Shown here: positions 1-7,878 of the stretch, one piece after another | How the letters are laid out: the number at the start of each line of letters is the position of its first letter | How positions within the stretch are numbered: position 1 is the first letter of the stretch | NCBI RefSeq assembly: GCF_003265345.1 | Contig: NZ_QFWW01000008.1 | Location: forward strand, 434,907 to 498,906 | Source: Lentzea terrae | GTDB lineage: Bacteria; Actinomycetota; Actinomycetes; Mycobacteriales; Pseudonocardiaceae | DNA length: 64,000 bases | Direction: 5' to 3' | The notes under the pieces: generated by a model | Told to the model about the DNA's origin: nothing | The model's database searches: none | Seen by the model: only the letters and a program-made list of their open reading frames with translations | Program-made: the position numbers and the translations under genes

Positions 1-1
1 C

Positions 2-574
2 ACCATCCCGCTGGGTTCGCGCGTGAACCAGCCCGTGTCCTTCACGACCCCCGCCAGCGGCTCACGGGTGTACCTCGTCCTGTCCACCAGCAAGTCCGGC
101 GTCACCACGTTCACCGACGCCGCCGAGTACTTCACCCTGGGCGCCGGCCAGGGTCCCACGCCGGGCAAGTACCGCATCGTCAACCGCAACAGCGGCAAGC
201 CGCTGGCCATCGCGGGCAACTCCACCGCCGACGGTGCCAAAGCCGTGCAGCAGAACGGAAACGCGACCTGGACCATCAGCGCCGGGCAGAACGGATCCTT
301 CACCCTGCGCTACGACGCGACCGGCAAGGTGCTCGACGTCAACGGTTCTTCTTCCACCACGGGCCTGCAGCTGCAGCAGTGGACCGCGAACAGCGGCACC
401 AACCAGCAGTGGTTCCTGCGGTCGGCGGCTGACGGGTTCTTCACGATCGTCAACGTCGGCAACGGTCTCGTGGCGGACGTCTACGGAGCGTCCACAAGCG
501 ACGGTGCCCAAGTCGTGCAATGGACCGCTAACGGTGGTGCCAACCAGCAATGGCAACTCTTGCCGCAGAACTGA
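2..574 (+). CDS. C-terminal part of a secreted ricin B-lectin (CBM13) protein, cut by the window edge
   Basis: The reading frame is open from base 2 with no plausible start, so the gene begins outside the window. The visible 190 or so residues start with the end of another domain (SFTTPASGSRVYLVLS), then a ricin-type beta-trefoil from about residue 55: three repeats with the QxW signature, seen as NATWTI, NQQWFL and a final NQQWQLL next to the stop. Ricin B-lectin domains bind galactose or xylan-type sugars and usually act as the carbohydrate-binding tail of a secreted glycosidase. The next gene, a GH95 enzyme on the other strand, carries the same type of tail, so a polysaccharide-degrading role is likely. 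The catalytic domain is not visible. Confidence 0.85.
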   Translation, partial: TIPLGSRVNQPVSFTTPASGSRVYLVLSTSKSGVTTFTDAAEYFTLGAGQGPTPGKYRIVNRNSGKPLAIAGNSTADGAKAVQQNGNATWTISAGQNGSFTLRYDATGKVLDVNGSSSTTGLQLQQWTANSGTNQQWFLRSAADGFFTIVNVGNGLVADVYGASTSDGAQVVQWTANGGANQQWQLLPQN

Positions 575-579
575 AGGAA

Positions 580-752
580 CCGCACGGGGAAACCCGCTAC
601 GGTGACGCGTTCGACGCCGTCTTCGAGGCAGAGGAACTGCGTGTGATTGCGACGACGCCGCGAGCTCCCCGGATGAATGCGCATGTCGTCCACCACTTCG
701 CACCCGGATCCTCGCTGGGGTGATCAACGAGTATCGGTATGCGGCGTGAGCT
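580..752 (+). pseudogene. Remnant of an rve-type integrase/transposase
   Basis: Translated pieces match the catalytic and C-terminal part of IS-type integrases: FDAVFEAEELRVIATTP and PRMNAH, then, after a deletion and a stop, the terminal INEYRYAA-stop. No start, no full DDE set and frame breaks show it is dead. It fills the gap between the lectin gene and the convergent GH95 gene. The same terminal scar recurs at several places in the window. Confidence 0.6.
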
Positions 753-836
753 GCAGCGATGATTTTCGAGCGGCAAAGGCCGGCTGGTGTCTGCCGCGCA
801 TGTCCCGTCTCCTGGCGAGAAACCAGGGCGATCGGG

Positions 837-3710
837 TCATCCGTCGATGATCTGCCACTGCTGGTTGGTCCCCGTGTTGGCGGGCCACTCGATCACGCGG
901 GCACCGTCGCTCGTCGAGCCGCCGTCCACGTCCGCGCACAGACCGGTGCGCACGTTGACGAGCCGGTAGTAGCCGTCACCGGTGTCGGTGAGCTTCCACC
1001 ACTGGTTGTCGCTGTTGGTGTCCTGCCACTGGTCCAGCTGGGTGCCCTGGCCGGCTCCGCTCGGGCTCTCGAGCAGCCGGCCGCTGTTGCGGTTCACCAG
1101 GCGGACCGAACCGTCCGGATTGGACAGAAGCTGCCACTGCTGGTTGGCACCGCCGGACCAGGTCCACTGGACGACCTTGACACCGTCGGCCGTTCCGTTT
1201 CCGGTGACGTCGAGAACCTTGCCGCTGCGCCGGTTGACCAGTCGCACGTACCCGCGCTGCAGCGCGACGGTGACATCGACGCGCCGGCCTGCCGTCAGGG
1301 ACAAGACTCTGGCGTACGGCCCCAGCGGCGACACGGTGACGGGCGCGGAGGTGGTCACGGACGTCATGCCGCGGCGGCTGATCAGCGTGACGTCCTGGTC
1401 GATCGCCGACGTCACGGACAGCGTGGCCGTGCGGGCGGACAGGTCCCAGCTGAGGTTGTGGACCCGGATCTGGCCACGCGCCCGTACGCCGGTGATCGAG
1501 CCCTTGGCCAGTTGCCCGGGCAGGGCCGGGAGGATCTCCAGCACGCCGGGCCGGGAGTAGAGCAACGCCTCGGCCAGCACACCGGGTATCGCGTGGGCGG
1601 CGTCGGCGTTGTAGGTCTCCAGGTTCGGGTTGTGCGAGGTCATCAGCGACCGGAAGACCATGTTGTTGCCGATGATCTTGCGGAGGTTGGCGTAGACCTT
1701 CCCGCCGTCCTTGAGCCGGGTGGCGGCCAGCGCCCGGTGCAGGCTCCCGTGGGCGGAGAGGTTCTCGTCGCCGCGCAGCTCCAGTGCCCGCAACGCGGGT
1801 GCGACCAGGTCGGGCCGGGTCTCGGGATTGATCTCGTGCAGTGGCCAGGCCCCGTACAGGTGGTGGACGTGCCGGTGGTTGTAGTTGTCGTTCAGGCTCG
1901 GCCAAGACCACTCCGCCAGGGCGTTGTCCCCGTTGATCCGGTACGCGGGCAGTTTCCCGAGCAACGCCGTCCAGCGCTGGACGCCCTGGCCGCTGCCCTG
2001 CTCCACGCCGAGTGTGTTGGCCGCGGCGATGGCGGCCTGGAGCGCGTGCTTGCCGGCCATGATGTCGCCGGTCGCGTTGACGGAGAACAACACGCGGGTG
2101 TTGCCGGGCGCGTTCTCCATCGAGAACGACGGTACGAACACGACTTTGCCGCTCGCGTCGGTTCGGGTCAGGAAGTCCTCGTAGAATAGCGCCAGTTCCA
2201 TGAGCGCGGGCCCCAGCTTGTCCCGCAGGAACGCCTGGTCGCCGGTGACCTCCCAGTACTCGACGAGCGGGTAGAGCAGCCAGTCGGCGCCGCCGGTCCA
2301 GGTCTGGCCGGGGAAGCCGGCATCGAAGTGGAGCATGTGCCCGTACTCGCCGTCGGTACGGGACGGGGCGAGGAAACCACGGGCGCCGTAGAGGTTCCGC
2401 GCGTTGGTGCGCCACTGGGCGAGTTGGCCGAGGACGAGGGTGAAGTAGCCCTGCATGGCCTCAGGGGTGTCCAGGATGTTGCCGCCGGCGACCTGGAGGT
2501 TGATGTTGGCGTCGGTGGTGAAGTCGTCGGCCCAGGCGCCGGTCCACGTGCCGGTCCAGATCCCCGTCAGCCGCGGCGGCAGGATCCCGCTGGAGCTGAT
2601 GAACAGGTACCGCCCCGAGTCGTAGAGGCGCTCCAGCAGCGCGATGTCGATGACGCTCTTGTTGTTGTTCTGCCTGGCGATCAGCTGGCTGACCGACAGG
2701 CTCCGGTCGGCGGCCGAGACGTTGAGGTCCAGCCGCGAGCGGTCGTACCAGGCGGTGTGGACCGCGGTGTGCCGTGCACGCAACGCGGTGTAGTCGGTGT
2801 CGACCGCGGCCAGCGCCGCGTGCAGCGGCTGGGAGTCCCACGCGTTCGGCGTCTCGTACCGGTCGAGCTTGGTGAGCAGCAACAGCCGCGTCGCCCTGGA
2901 CACGACGATGGTGGTCCCGCTGGCGGAGACGGTGCCTCCGGTCGCGACAACGCGCGTGACGCCCTCGTAGCCGAACGCGCCCTGTCCGGCGGGATAGGTG
3001 CCGCGCAGGTTCAGGTAGCCGGAACCGTTGCTGACCGCGGCGCGGGTCGCGAAGCCCACGTTGCCGGGCACTCCGTCCAACGCGGTGTGCACGCTCAGGG
3101 TCGCATCGATCGTCCGGCCGGGCGCCGGCGTCAGTTCGTGGACGATCACCCGGTCGGCGCGGGAGACGAACGCTCGGCGGGTCCACGTGCCGTAGCTGTC
3201 GGTCCAGCTGGTGGTGACCTCGCCGGTGCGGAAGTCGGTCACGCGGCCGTAGTCGTTGGCCGTGGTCACGTCCGGCGTGGCGATCCGCAGCTCGTACGCC
3301 GGGTGGTAGGTCTGGGTCCAGCGCAGCGACCAGCCGGCCGCGAAGTCCCGGTTCGCACCGGCGTAGTCACCGGCGAGCGCCTTGTCCCGGACACTTTGCA
3401 GACGTCCCGAAATCACCGGCGGGATCAGCGATCGGGAACCGTTGGGCAGCACGAGGCGGTGGTAGTTGAGGATCACCTTCTCCAGCGTCGGCGCTCCGTA
3501 CAGCGTGGCGCCGTACTCACCGTTGCCGGTCAGGAAACCGTCCGTCCAGGACGTGGCCGGACTGGTGTCGTGGATACCCCGCTCGGGCAGGGTGATCTGC
3601 GGCGGTACGGCCGCCGCCGCAGTACCGGACAGCCACCCACCGGGTAGGGCTGAGGCCCCGGTCAGCGCGGCGGCGGTGAGGAAACGCCTGCGGTCGATGG
3701 GCAGGTCCAT
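837..3710 (-). CDS. Secreted GH95-type glycoside hydrolase (alpha-L-fucosidase family) with C-terminal ricin B-lectin domain
   Basis: The 957-residue protein starts at the ATG at 3710, preceded by AGGAG at 8 bases; a longer upstream extension is not supported. The N-terminus DRRRFLTAAALTGA is a Tat signal, with a likely cleavage near AAAAV. Residues about 35-780 form the N-terminal beta-sandwich and (alpha/alpha)6 barrel of GH95. Visible family marks are the NIN motif (DANINLQ), AEWSW followed by HRHVHHLYG (general acid Glu region) and an Asp in YNADAAH. GH95 enzymes cleave alpha-1,2-fucosyl or alpha-galactosyl residues from glycans such as xyloglucan; the exact substrate is not readable. Residues about 815-957 are a beta-trefoil with three QQW repeats. 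It follows a dead GH27 gene by 10 bases, its RBS overlapping that gene's stop, so the two were probably one operon. Confidence 0.88.
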   Translation of the reverse strand: MDLPIDRRRFLTAAALTGASALPGGWLSGTAAAAVPPQITLPERGIHDTSPATSWTDGFLTGNGEYGATLYGAPTLEKVILNYHRLVLPNGSRSLIPPVISGRLQSVRDKALAGDYAGANRDFAAGWSLRWTQTYHPAYELRIATPDVTTANDYGRVTDFRTGEVTTSWTDSYGTWTRRAFVSRADRVIVHELTPAPGRTIDATLSVHTALDGVPGNVGFATRAAVSNGSGYLNLRGTYPAGQGAFGYEGVTRVVATGGTVSASGTTIVVSRATRLLLLTKLDRYETPNAWDSQPLHAALAAVDTDYTALRARHTAVHTAWYDRSRLDLNVSAADRSLSVSQLIARQNNNKSVIDIALLERLYDSGRYLFISSSGILPPRLTGIWTGTWTGAWADDFTTDANINLQVAGGNILDTPEAMQGYFTLVLGQLAQWRTNARNLYGARGFLAPSRTDGEYGHMLHFDAGFPGQTWTGGADWLLYPLVEYWEVTGDQAFLRDKLGPALMELALFYEDFLTRTDASGKVVFVPSFSMENAPGNTRVLFSVNATGDIMAGKHALQAAIAAANTLGVEQGSGQGVQRWTALLGKLPAYRINGDNALAEWSWPSLNDNYNHRHVHHLYGAWPLHEINPETRPDLVAPALRALELRGDENLSAHGSLHRALAATRLKDGGKVYANLRKIIGNNMVFRSLMTSHNPNLETYNADAAHAIPGVLAEALLYSRPGVLEILPALPGQLAKGSITGVRARGQIRVHNLSWDLSARTATLSVTSAIDQDVTLISRRGMTSVTTSAPVTVSPLGPYARVLSLTAGRRVDVTVALQRGYVRLVNRRSGKVLDVTGNGTADGVKVVQWTWSGGANQQWQLLSNPDGSVRLVNRNSGRLLESPSGAGQGTQLDQWQDTNSDNQWWKLTDTGDGYYRLVNVRTGLCADVDGGSTSDGARVIEWPANTGTNQQWQIIDG

Positions 3711-3720
3711 CACGCAACTC

Positions 3721-4341
<621 letters not shown>

Positions 4342-4427
4342 ATGCGGACCCCATCATCGTTGACGGCGAGCACGAACAGCGCAACAGCGACCGATCCGGT
4401 CTGTGCGCGAATCGGAACACACTGTTA

Positions 4428-4443
4428 TGTGAACGCTAACACA
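4428..4443. promoter_or_regulatory. LacI-family-type operator upstream of the GH27/GH95 block
   Basis: The sequence TGTGAACGCTAACACA is an imperfect palindrome around a central CG, the hallmark of LacI/GalR-family operators. It lies upstream of the dead GH27 gene and therefore upstream of the GH95 gene. Its core is nearly identical to the site overlapping the sugar ABC-operon promoter near 11190, which suggests one regulator for both. No lacI-type gene is in the window. Confidence 0.5.
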
Positions 4444-4607
4444 GTCTGCGATCGACGCCAAGGCACCTGCTGGCAAGATGAGTTCTTGATCGTTTCGAAA
4501 CTACGGGTTGCTCATTAGTGAGCGTGCTCATCGATCTTTCGCAGACACCCTCGTACCGATGCGCAATTAGTCCATTAAGGACTTGGCTGCGTCGCGACGG
4601 GCGGGAG

Positions 4608-4785
4608 TCGGATCCGAAGCCGGTGATCCGCCGACTGGCCGAGCAGTTCGAGGTGCGCCACGAGGCACTGCGTAACTGGATCCGGCAGGACGAGGCCGAC
4701 CGCAGCGAGCGCGACGACCGGCCCATGACCAGCGAGTCGGAGGAGTGGCACTACAACGAGCACCGCACCCACCGATCACTCGTCG
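4608..4785 (+). pseudogene. IS3-family OrfA fragment fused to an integrase tail fragment
   Basis: Residues PVIRRLAEQFEVRHEALRNW and IRQDEADRSERDD match the N-terminal helix-turn-helix of IS3-type OrfA proteins. Directly after this comes EEWHYNEHRTHRSL, the typical end of an rve integrase domain, so two elements are joined. No start or complete domain exists. The flanking 4444-4607 stretch shows no gene. Confidence 0.55.
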
Positions 4786-4795
4786 GCGTCGACGG

Positions 4796-4918
4796 GGGTC
4801 CTACGAGGGCAACGCCAAGATCAAACTCGGGCCGAGTACCGGGCCAGGGTCCACTGTGGTCGTCCAAACAGAACTGGACATCACCGGGAAGCTGGCCCAG
4901 TTCGGCCGCGTGAGGGGC
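4796..4918 (+). pseudogene. Fragment of a CoxG/SRPBCC-type protein
   Basis: About 40 residues, SYEGNAKIKLGP then a gap and LDITGKLAQFGR, match the central and C-terminal part of carbon monoxide dehydrogenase subunit G (SRPBCC fold). Both ends are missing, and the piece is out of context between IS debris and the DUF4360 genes. Assignment rests on the TGKxAQFGRG-like motif only. Confidence 0.45.
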
Positions 4919-5106
4919 CCTGCTGAGGGTGCTCTACCTCGCCGGCATTCCGGGACGCATCTTCCAGCTCGTCTGGAGGTGGAACGAGCGTCGCGTTGGC
5001 GCGGATCGTCAGGTAATCGCAAGGTGACCGGCGCGTTCGCGATCCCCGTTATCGGGTTGGGTACAAACGCTGCCGCCTCCCAGATGCCCGAAAGGCTGGA
5101 CCACGT

Positions 5107-5482
5107 TGCATGTCACGGGTCAATGGATCCGGGTGCTCCGCCGGCACGGCCGCGGTCGCCGCGGCCGACGACAACACGGCGTTCACCGTGACCTGCAGCA
5201 GTTTCTCGCCCAGGCCGACTACCGCGGTTTCGGGCACCTCGCGGCGGGCGTGCGCGGGGAGGAACAGGCGAACTACTGCTTCGCCGGCCACCCCGAGACG
5301 GCCTCGAAGAGCCACACCTTCCACGGCCCTGTCAGCGACAACTGGCAGGCCACCGACAAGACGGCGGTGGCCTCGATCGTCCACGCGCCGTGTGGCTAGC
5401 GCAGGCTGTTCAACATCAACACCGACCTGCGTGTGATCACGAATCACACCGACTTCTCCGCCGTCGCCGAGCGCCCGAGCAG
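5107..5482 (+). pseudogene. Decayed tandem copy of the DUF4360 gene
   Basis: Three pieces in different frames align in order with the intact gene that follows: NGSGCSAGTAAVAAADDNTA (frame from 5110), then YRGFGHLAAG with SHTFHGPVSDNWQATDK (frame from 5106), then LFNINTDLRV near 5410. About 40 residues between the first two pieces are missing. It is a tandem duplicate killed by deletion and frameshift; its last bases run into the ribosome site of the intact copy. Confidence 0.7.
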
Positions 5483-5497
5483 GAAGGAGAGCGTCGA

Positions 5498-6124
5498 ATG
5501 AGCAACACGATCGCGGCCGCCGTCATGGCGATGTCCACCGTCGTCGTCCCGTCGGCCGAGAGGCCGCCGCCCGGTGAGGTCACCATCGAGGTGGTCACGG
5601 TCAACGGGTCCGGCTGCCGGGCGGGCACGGTCTCGCTGTCGGTGGCGCAGGACAACTCGGCCTTCTACGCGCTCTACAGCGACTACCTCGCCGCGGTCGG
5701 TGTCGGTACCAGGCCTACAGACTTCCGGAAGAACTGCCAGCTCGTCCTTCAGGTGAACGCGCCGGCGGACTTCACCTTCGCCATCCACCAGGTCGACCAC
5801 ACCGGCTTCGCCCACCTCGAAATCGGCGCTACCGGCACGGAGAGAAGCAACCACTACTTCCAGGGCATGACGACACCGGGGTACTGGACTCATACTTTCA
5901 AGGGCCCGCTGAACGACGACTGGCTGGCCTCGGACAGGTCCGATCTCCCGGTGGAGCCCCCATACCGGCCGTGCCACGAGAAAAGGTACCTGTACGTGAA
6001 CACCGAGCTGCGGGTCAGCGCGGGCACGTCGGATCCGAAGACCACGACGAGCTACATGGCGATGGACTCGATCGACAATTTCTTCGGCACCGTCCACCAC
6101 TTCGCCTGGAAGCGTTGCAAGTAA
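5498..6124 (+). CDS. DUF4360-type secreted protein
   Basis: A 208-residue protein from the ATG at 5498, which has AGGAAGGAGA seven bases upstream; the longer open frame from 5390 lies in the dead duplicate and is rejected. The N-terminus is weakly hydrophobic (TIAAAVMAMSTVVV), fitting export. Family features are VNGSGCRAGT near the start, a conserved Asp-Asn pair (AQDNSAF), a C-terminal YLYVNTELRV strand and paired cysteines (GC, NC, PC, RC) likely forming disulfides. DUF4360 proteins are secreted beta-sandwich proteins of unknown function, common in actinobacteria and fungi. It stands alone behind a dead copy of itself and in front of integrase debris. Confidence 0.85.
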   Translation: MSNTIAAAVMAMSTVVVPSAERPPPGEVTIEVVTVNGSGCRAGTVSLSVAQDNSAFYALYSDYLAAVGVGTRPTDFRKNCQLVLQVNAPADFTFAIHQVDHTGFAHLEIGATGTERSNHYFQGMTTPGYWTHTFKGPLNDDWLASDRSDLPVEPPYRPCHEKRYLYVNTELRVSAGTSDPKTTTSYMAMDSIDNFFGTVHHFAWKRCK

Positions 6125-6163
6125 GGGAGAAGTGACGGTGGGAGGTTCGGCGATCCACGGGCC

Positions 6164-6628
6164 ATGGCTCTGACCGGCGCCCACTGTCACACCCTGCTCG
6201 CTGCGACCGGCTTCACCAGCAAGACGCTGCTGCTTCGCAGTGAGTCAGCCAAGGACGCAGAGCTTCTGTTGCTGCGGCACGAGAACGCCGTGCTTCGTCG
6301 GCAGTTGACCGGGCCGGGTAGCGTCGGCGCCTCGACGGTCTGGGGAGATGTTGAACCGCGCGCGCATCGATCCGGCTCCGCGATCTGGCGGGGTTTCTGA
6401 CCGCGCAGGCTGAGGGCATCATCGCGGCGGACTTCCTCCACATCGACACCGTGCTCGGCCAACGTCTGTACGCGCTGGCGTTTCTCGAACACTGCACCGG
6501 GCGCCTGCACATCACCGGCGTCACCGCGCATCCGACACGTGACTGGACGGTGCGGCAGGCGAGGAACCGCGCGCTTCCCGGATGAACGCGCACTGCGAAC
6601 GGATCATGGAGTATCGCCACGCGCCTTG
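6164..6628 (+). pseudogene. Integrase/transposase remnant with several internal deletions
   Basis: Readable pieces in order: SAKDAELLLLRHENAVLRRQL (N-terminal helices), GIIAADFLHIDTVLGQRLYA (first catalytic Asp region of the rve domain), RLHITGVTAHPTRDWTVRQA, MNAHCERI, and a terminal EYRHAP-stop near 6628. The junctions change frame and skip most of the core, so the gene is dead. The end is another form of the scar found near 740, 7570 and 22900. Confidence 0.65.
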
Positions 6629-6664
6629 AACTGCTGCATGTACGTGTTTTCGGCACGCACAGGT

Positions 6665-7159
6665 TCAGTGTGGCGGCTCGACGCCGTCGGTCCGTTCGAG
6701 GTCCGAGATCCACAGCGCGAGCGCCGCCTGTGCGTCCCGCAGGGTGCGTGCCGGCTCGCCGAGTCCGCGCAACGCCAGCCGCCGCTGTTCGAGCCTGGGG
6801 CTCCGGAACTTCGGAAAGGCGAGCTTGAGGCACGTGTCGATCATCTCGGCGTGGTAGTGCAGCAGCTCAGTCAATCGGAACTCGAGCGACGCGCGGTCGG
6901 CGTCGCCGATGAGGTCCATCGCCCACCCGTGCAGCCGGCAGTAGTCGGACGCGACCCGGCCGCCCCGGCGGGCCACCTGCGCCGGGACGTCGCCAGGCTG
7001 CGCGCAGGCGCCGATGATCTCCTCGGCGGCGGGCTGGAGTGCGACCGCACAGGTGGCCACCTCCAGCAGCGACCGCAGTGCAACCAGACGCACGGCGGCG
7101 GAATCCTTGGCACCTGCCACCTTCGCGCCCCGCCGCGGTCGACGCCCTGGAATCCGCAT
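6665..7159 (-). CDS. Hypothetical helical protein
   Basis: A 164-residue frame with good actinobacterial codon bias. Start chosen at ATG 7159 with GGTGG a few bases upstream; a GTG at 7168 is the alternative. The protein is almost all alpha-helical and amphipathic (LVALRSLLEVATCAVALQPA, LEFRLTELLHYHAEMID), with a basic N-terminus (RIPGRRPRRGAK) and no signal peptide. I do not recognise a family. It sits between integrase remnants with no operon partner, so it may be an accessory gene left by an element. Confidence 0.6.
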   Translation of the reverse strand: MRIPGRRPRRGAKVAGAKDSAAVRLVALRSLLEVATCAVALQPAAEEIIGACAQPGDVPAQVARRGGRVASDYCRLHGWAMDLIGDADRASLEFRLTELLHYHAEMIDTCLKLAFPKFRSPRLEQRRLALRGLGEPARTLRDAQAALALWISDLERTDGVEPPH

Positions 7160-7557
7160 GTGATCCACCAGCCTCGATGAGCCAGCCCAGAAGCATCCAG
7201 TATGAACCGCCGCGAGGCGTGCCGCGAGGTGCCAGAGTGCGGATGGGCTTCCGGACGGTCAGGGGTCGCGCGGACGCCAGCGACGGTCACGAATTGGTAG
7301 GGGCAGCTATCAGCGGCTGCGGTCAGCACGTCTCCCGGCCGCCGACCCCGCAGGAACTCACTGTTCGCGATCCCGGCGACCTCGATTTCGGCCTGCTCGC
7401 CCGGCTGACCTCGTTGCGGCAGCTCAGAGTTGTGCACGGCGGATCCGTTCGTCTCAGTGCCCTCGCACGCTGAGGAGCCGGATGCGGCGGTGTGCGTGTT
7501 CGATCACGGCCAGCACGGACATTCGTGCGCCGGTGACTGTGACTGTTTCGAAGAAGA

Positions 7558-7752
7558 GGCTGCTACAGGTTCGTACTCGTTGATCAGCCCACCGCGGACT
7601 CGCTGGCGACGTATGGATCTCAGCCCGGCTGTGCGATCGGGTCGTGGTGGCGTGTGGTGCCGCGCTCGATGTGGTCGACGGTGGTTGTAGTGGAACACAT
7701 AGCGGTCCAGATGTTGGATCACCACTTGATTCCAGGCCGTGTATGAGGTGGA
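7558..7752 (-). pseudogene. C-terminal fragment of an integrase
   Basis: Minus-strand translation gives AWNQVVIQHLDRYVFHYNHR then RPHRARHHTPP, the end of an rve integrase domain, and finishes with GLINEYEPVAA. No catalytic residues of the core remain upstream. The reverse complement of its end, TACTCGTTGATCAG at 7577-7590, is identical to the scar arms near 22450. Confidence 0.65.
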
Positions 7753-7878
7753 TACGTCTTTGCAGGGCGGTTCGGGCGGTCGGGTGAATCTCGGAGGTAC
7801 CGACCAGTGTGCCGGTGACGTGGTGGAACGCTGGTATCCCACCAGTCAGTGACCGAACAAGGGAGGGGTCCTCCGTTC

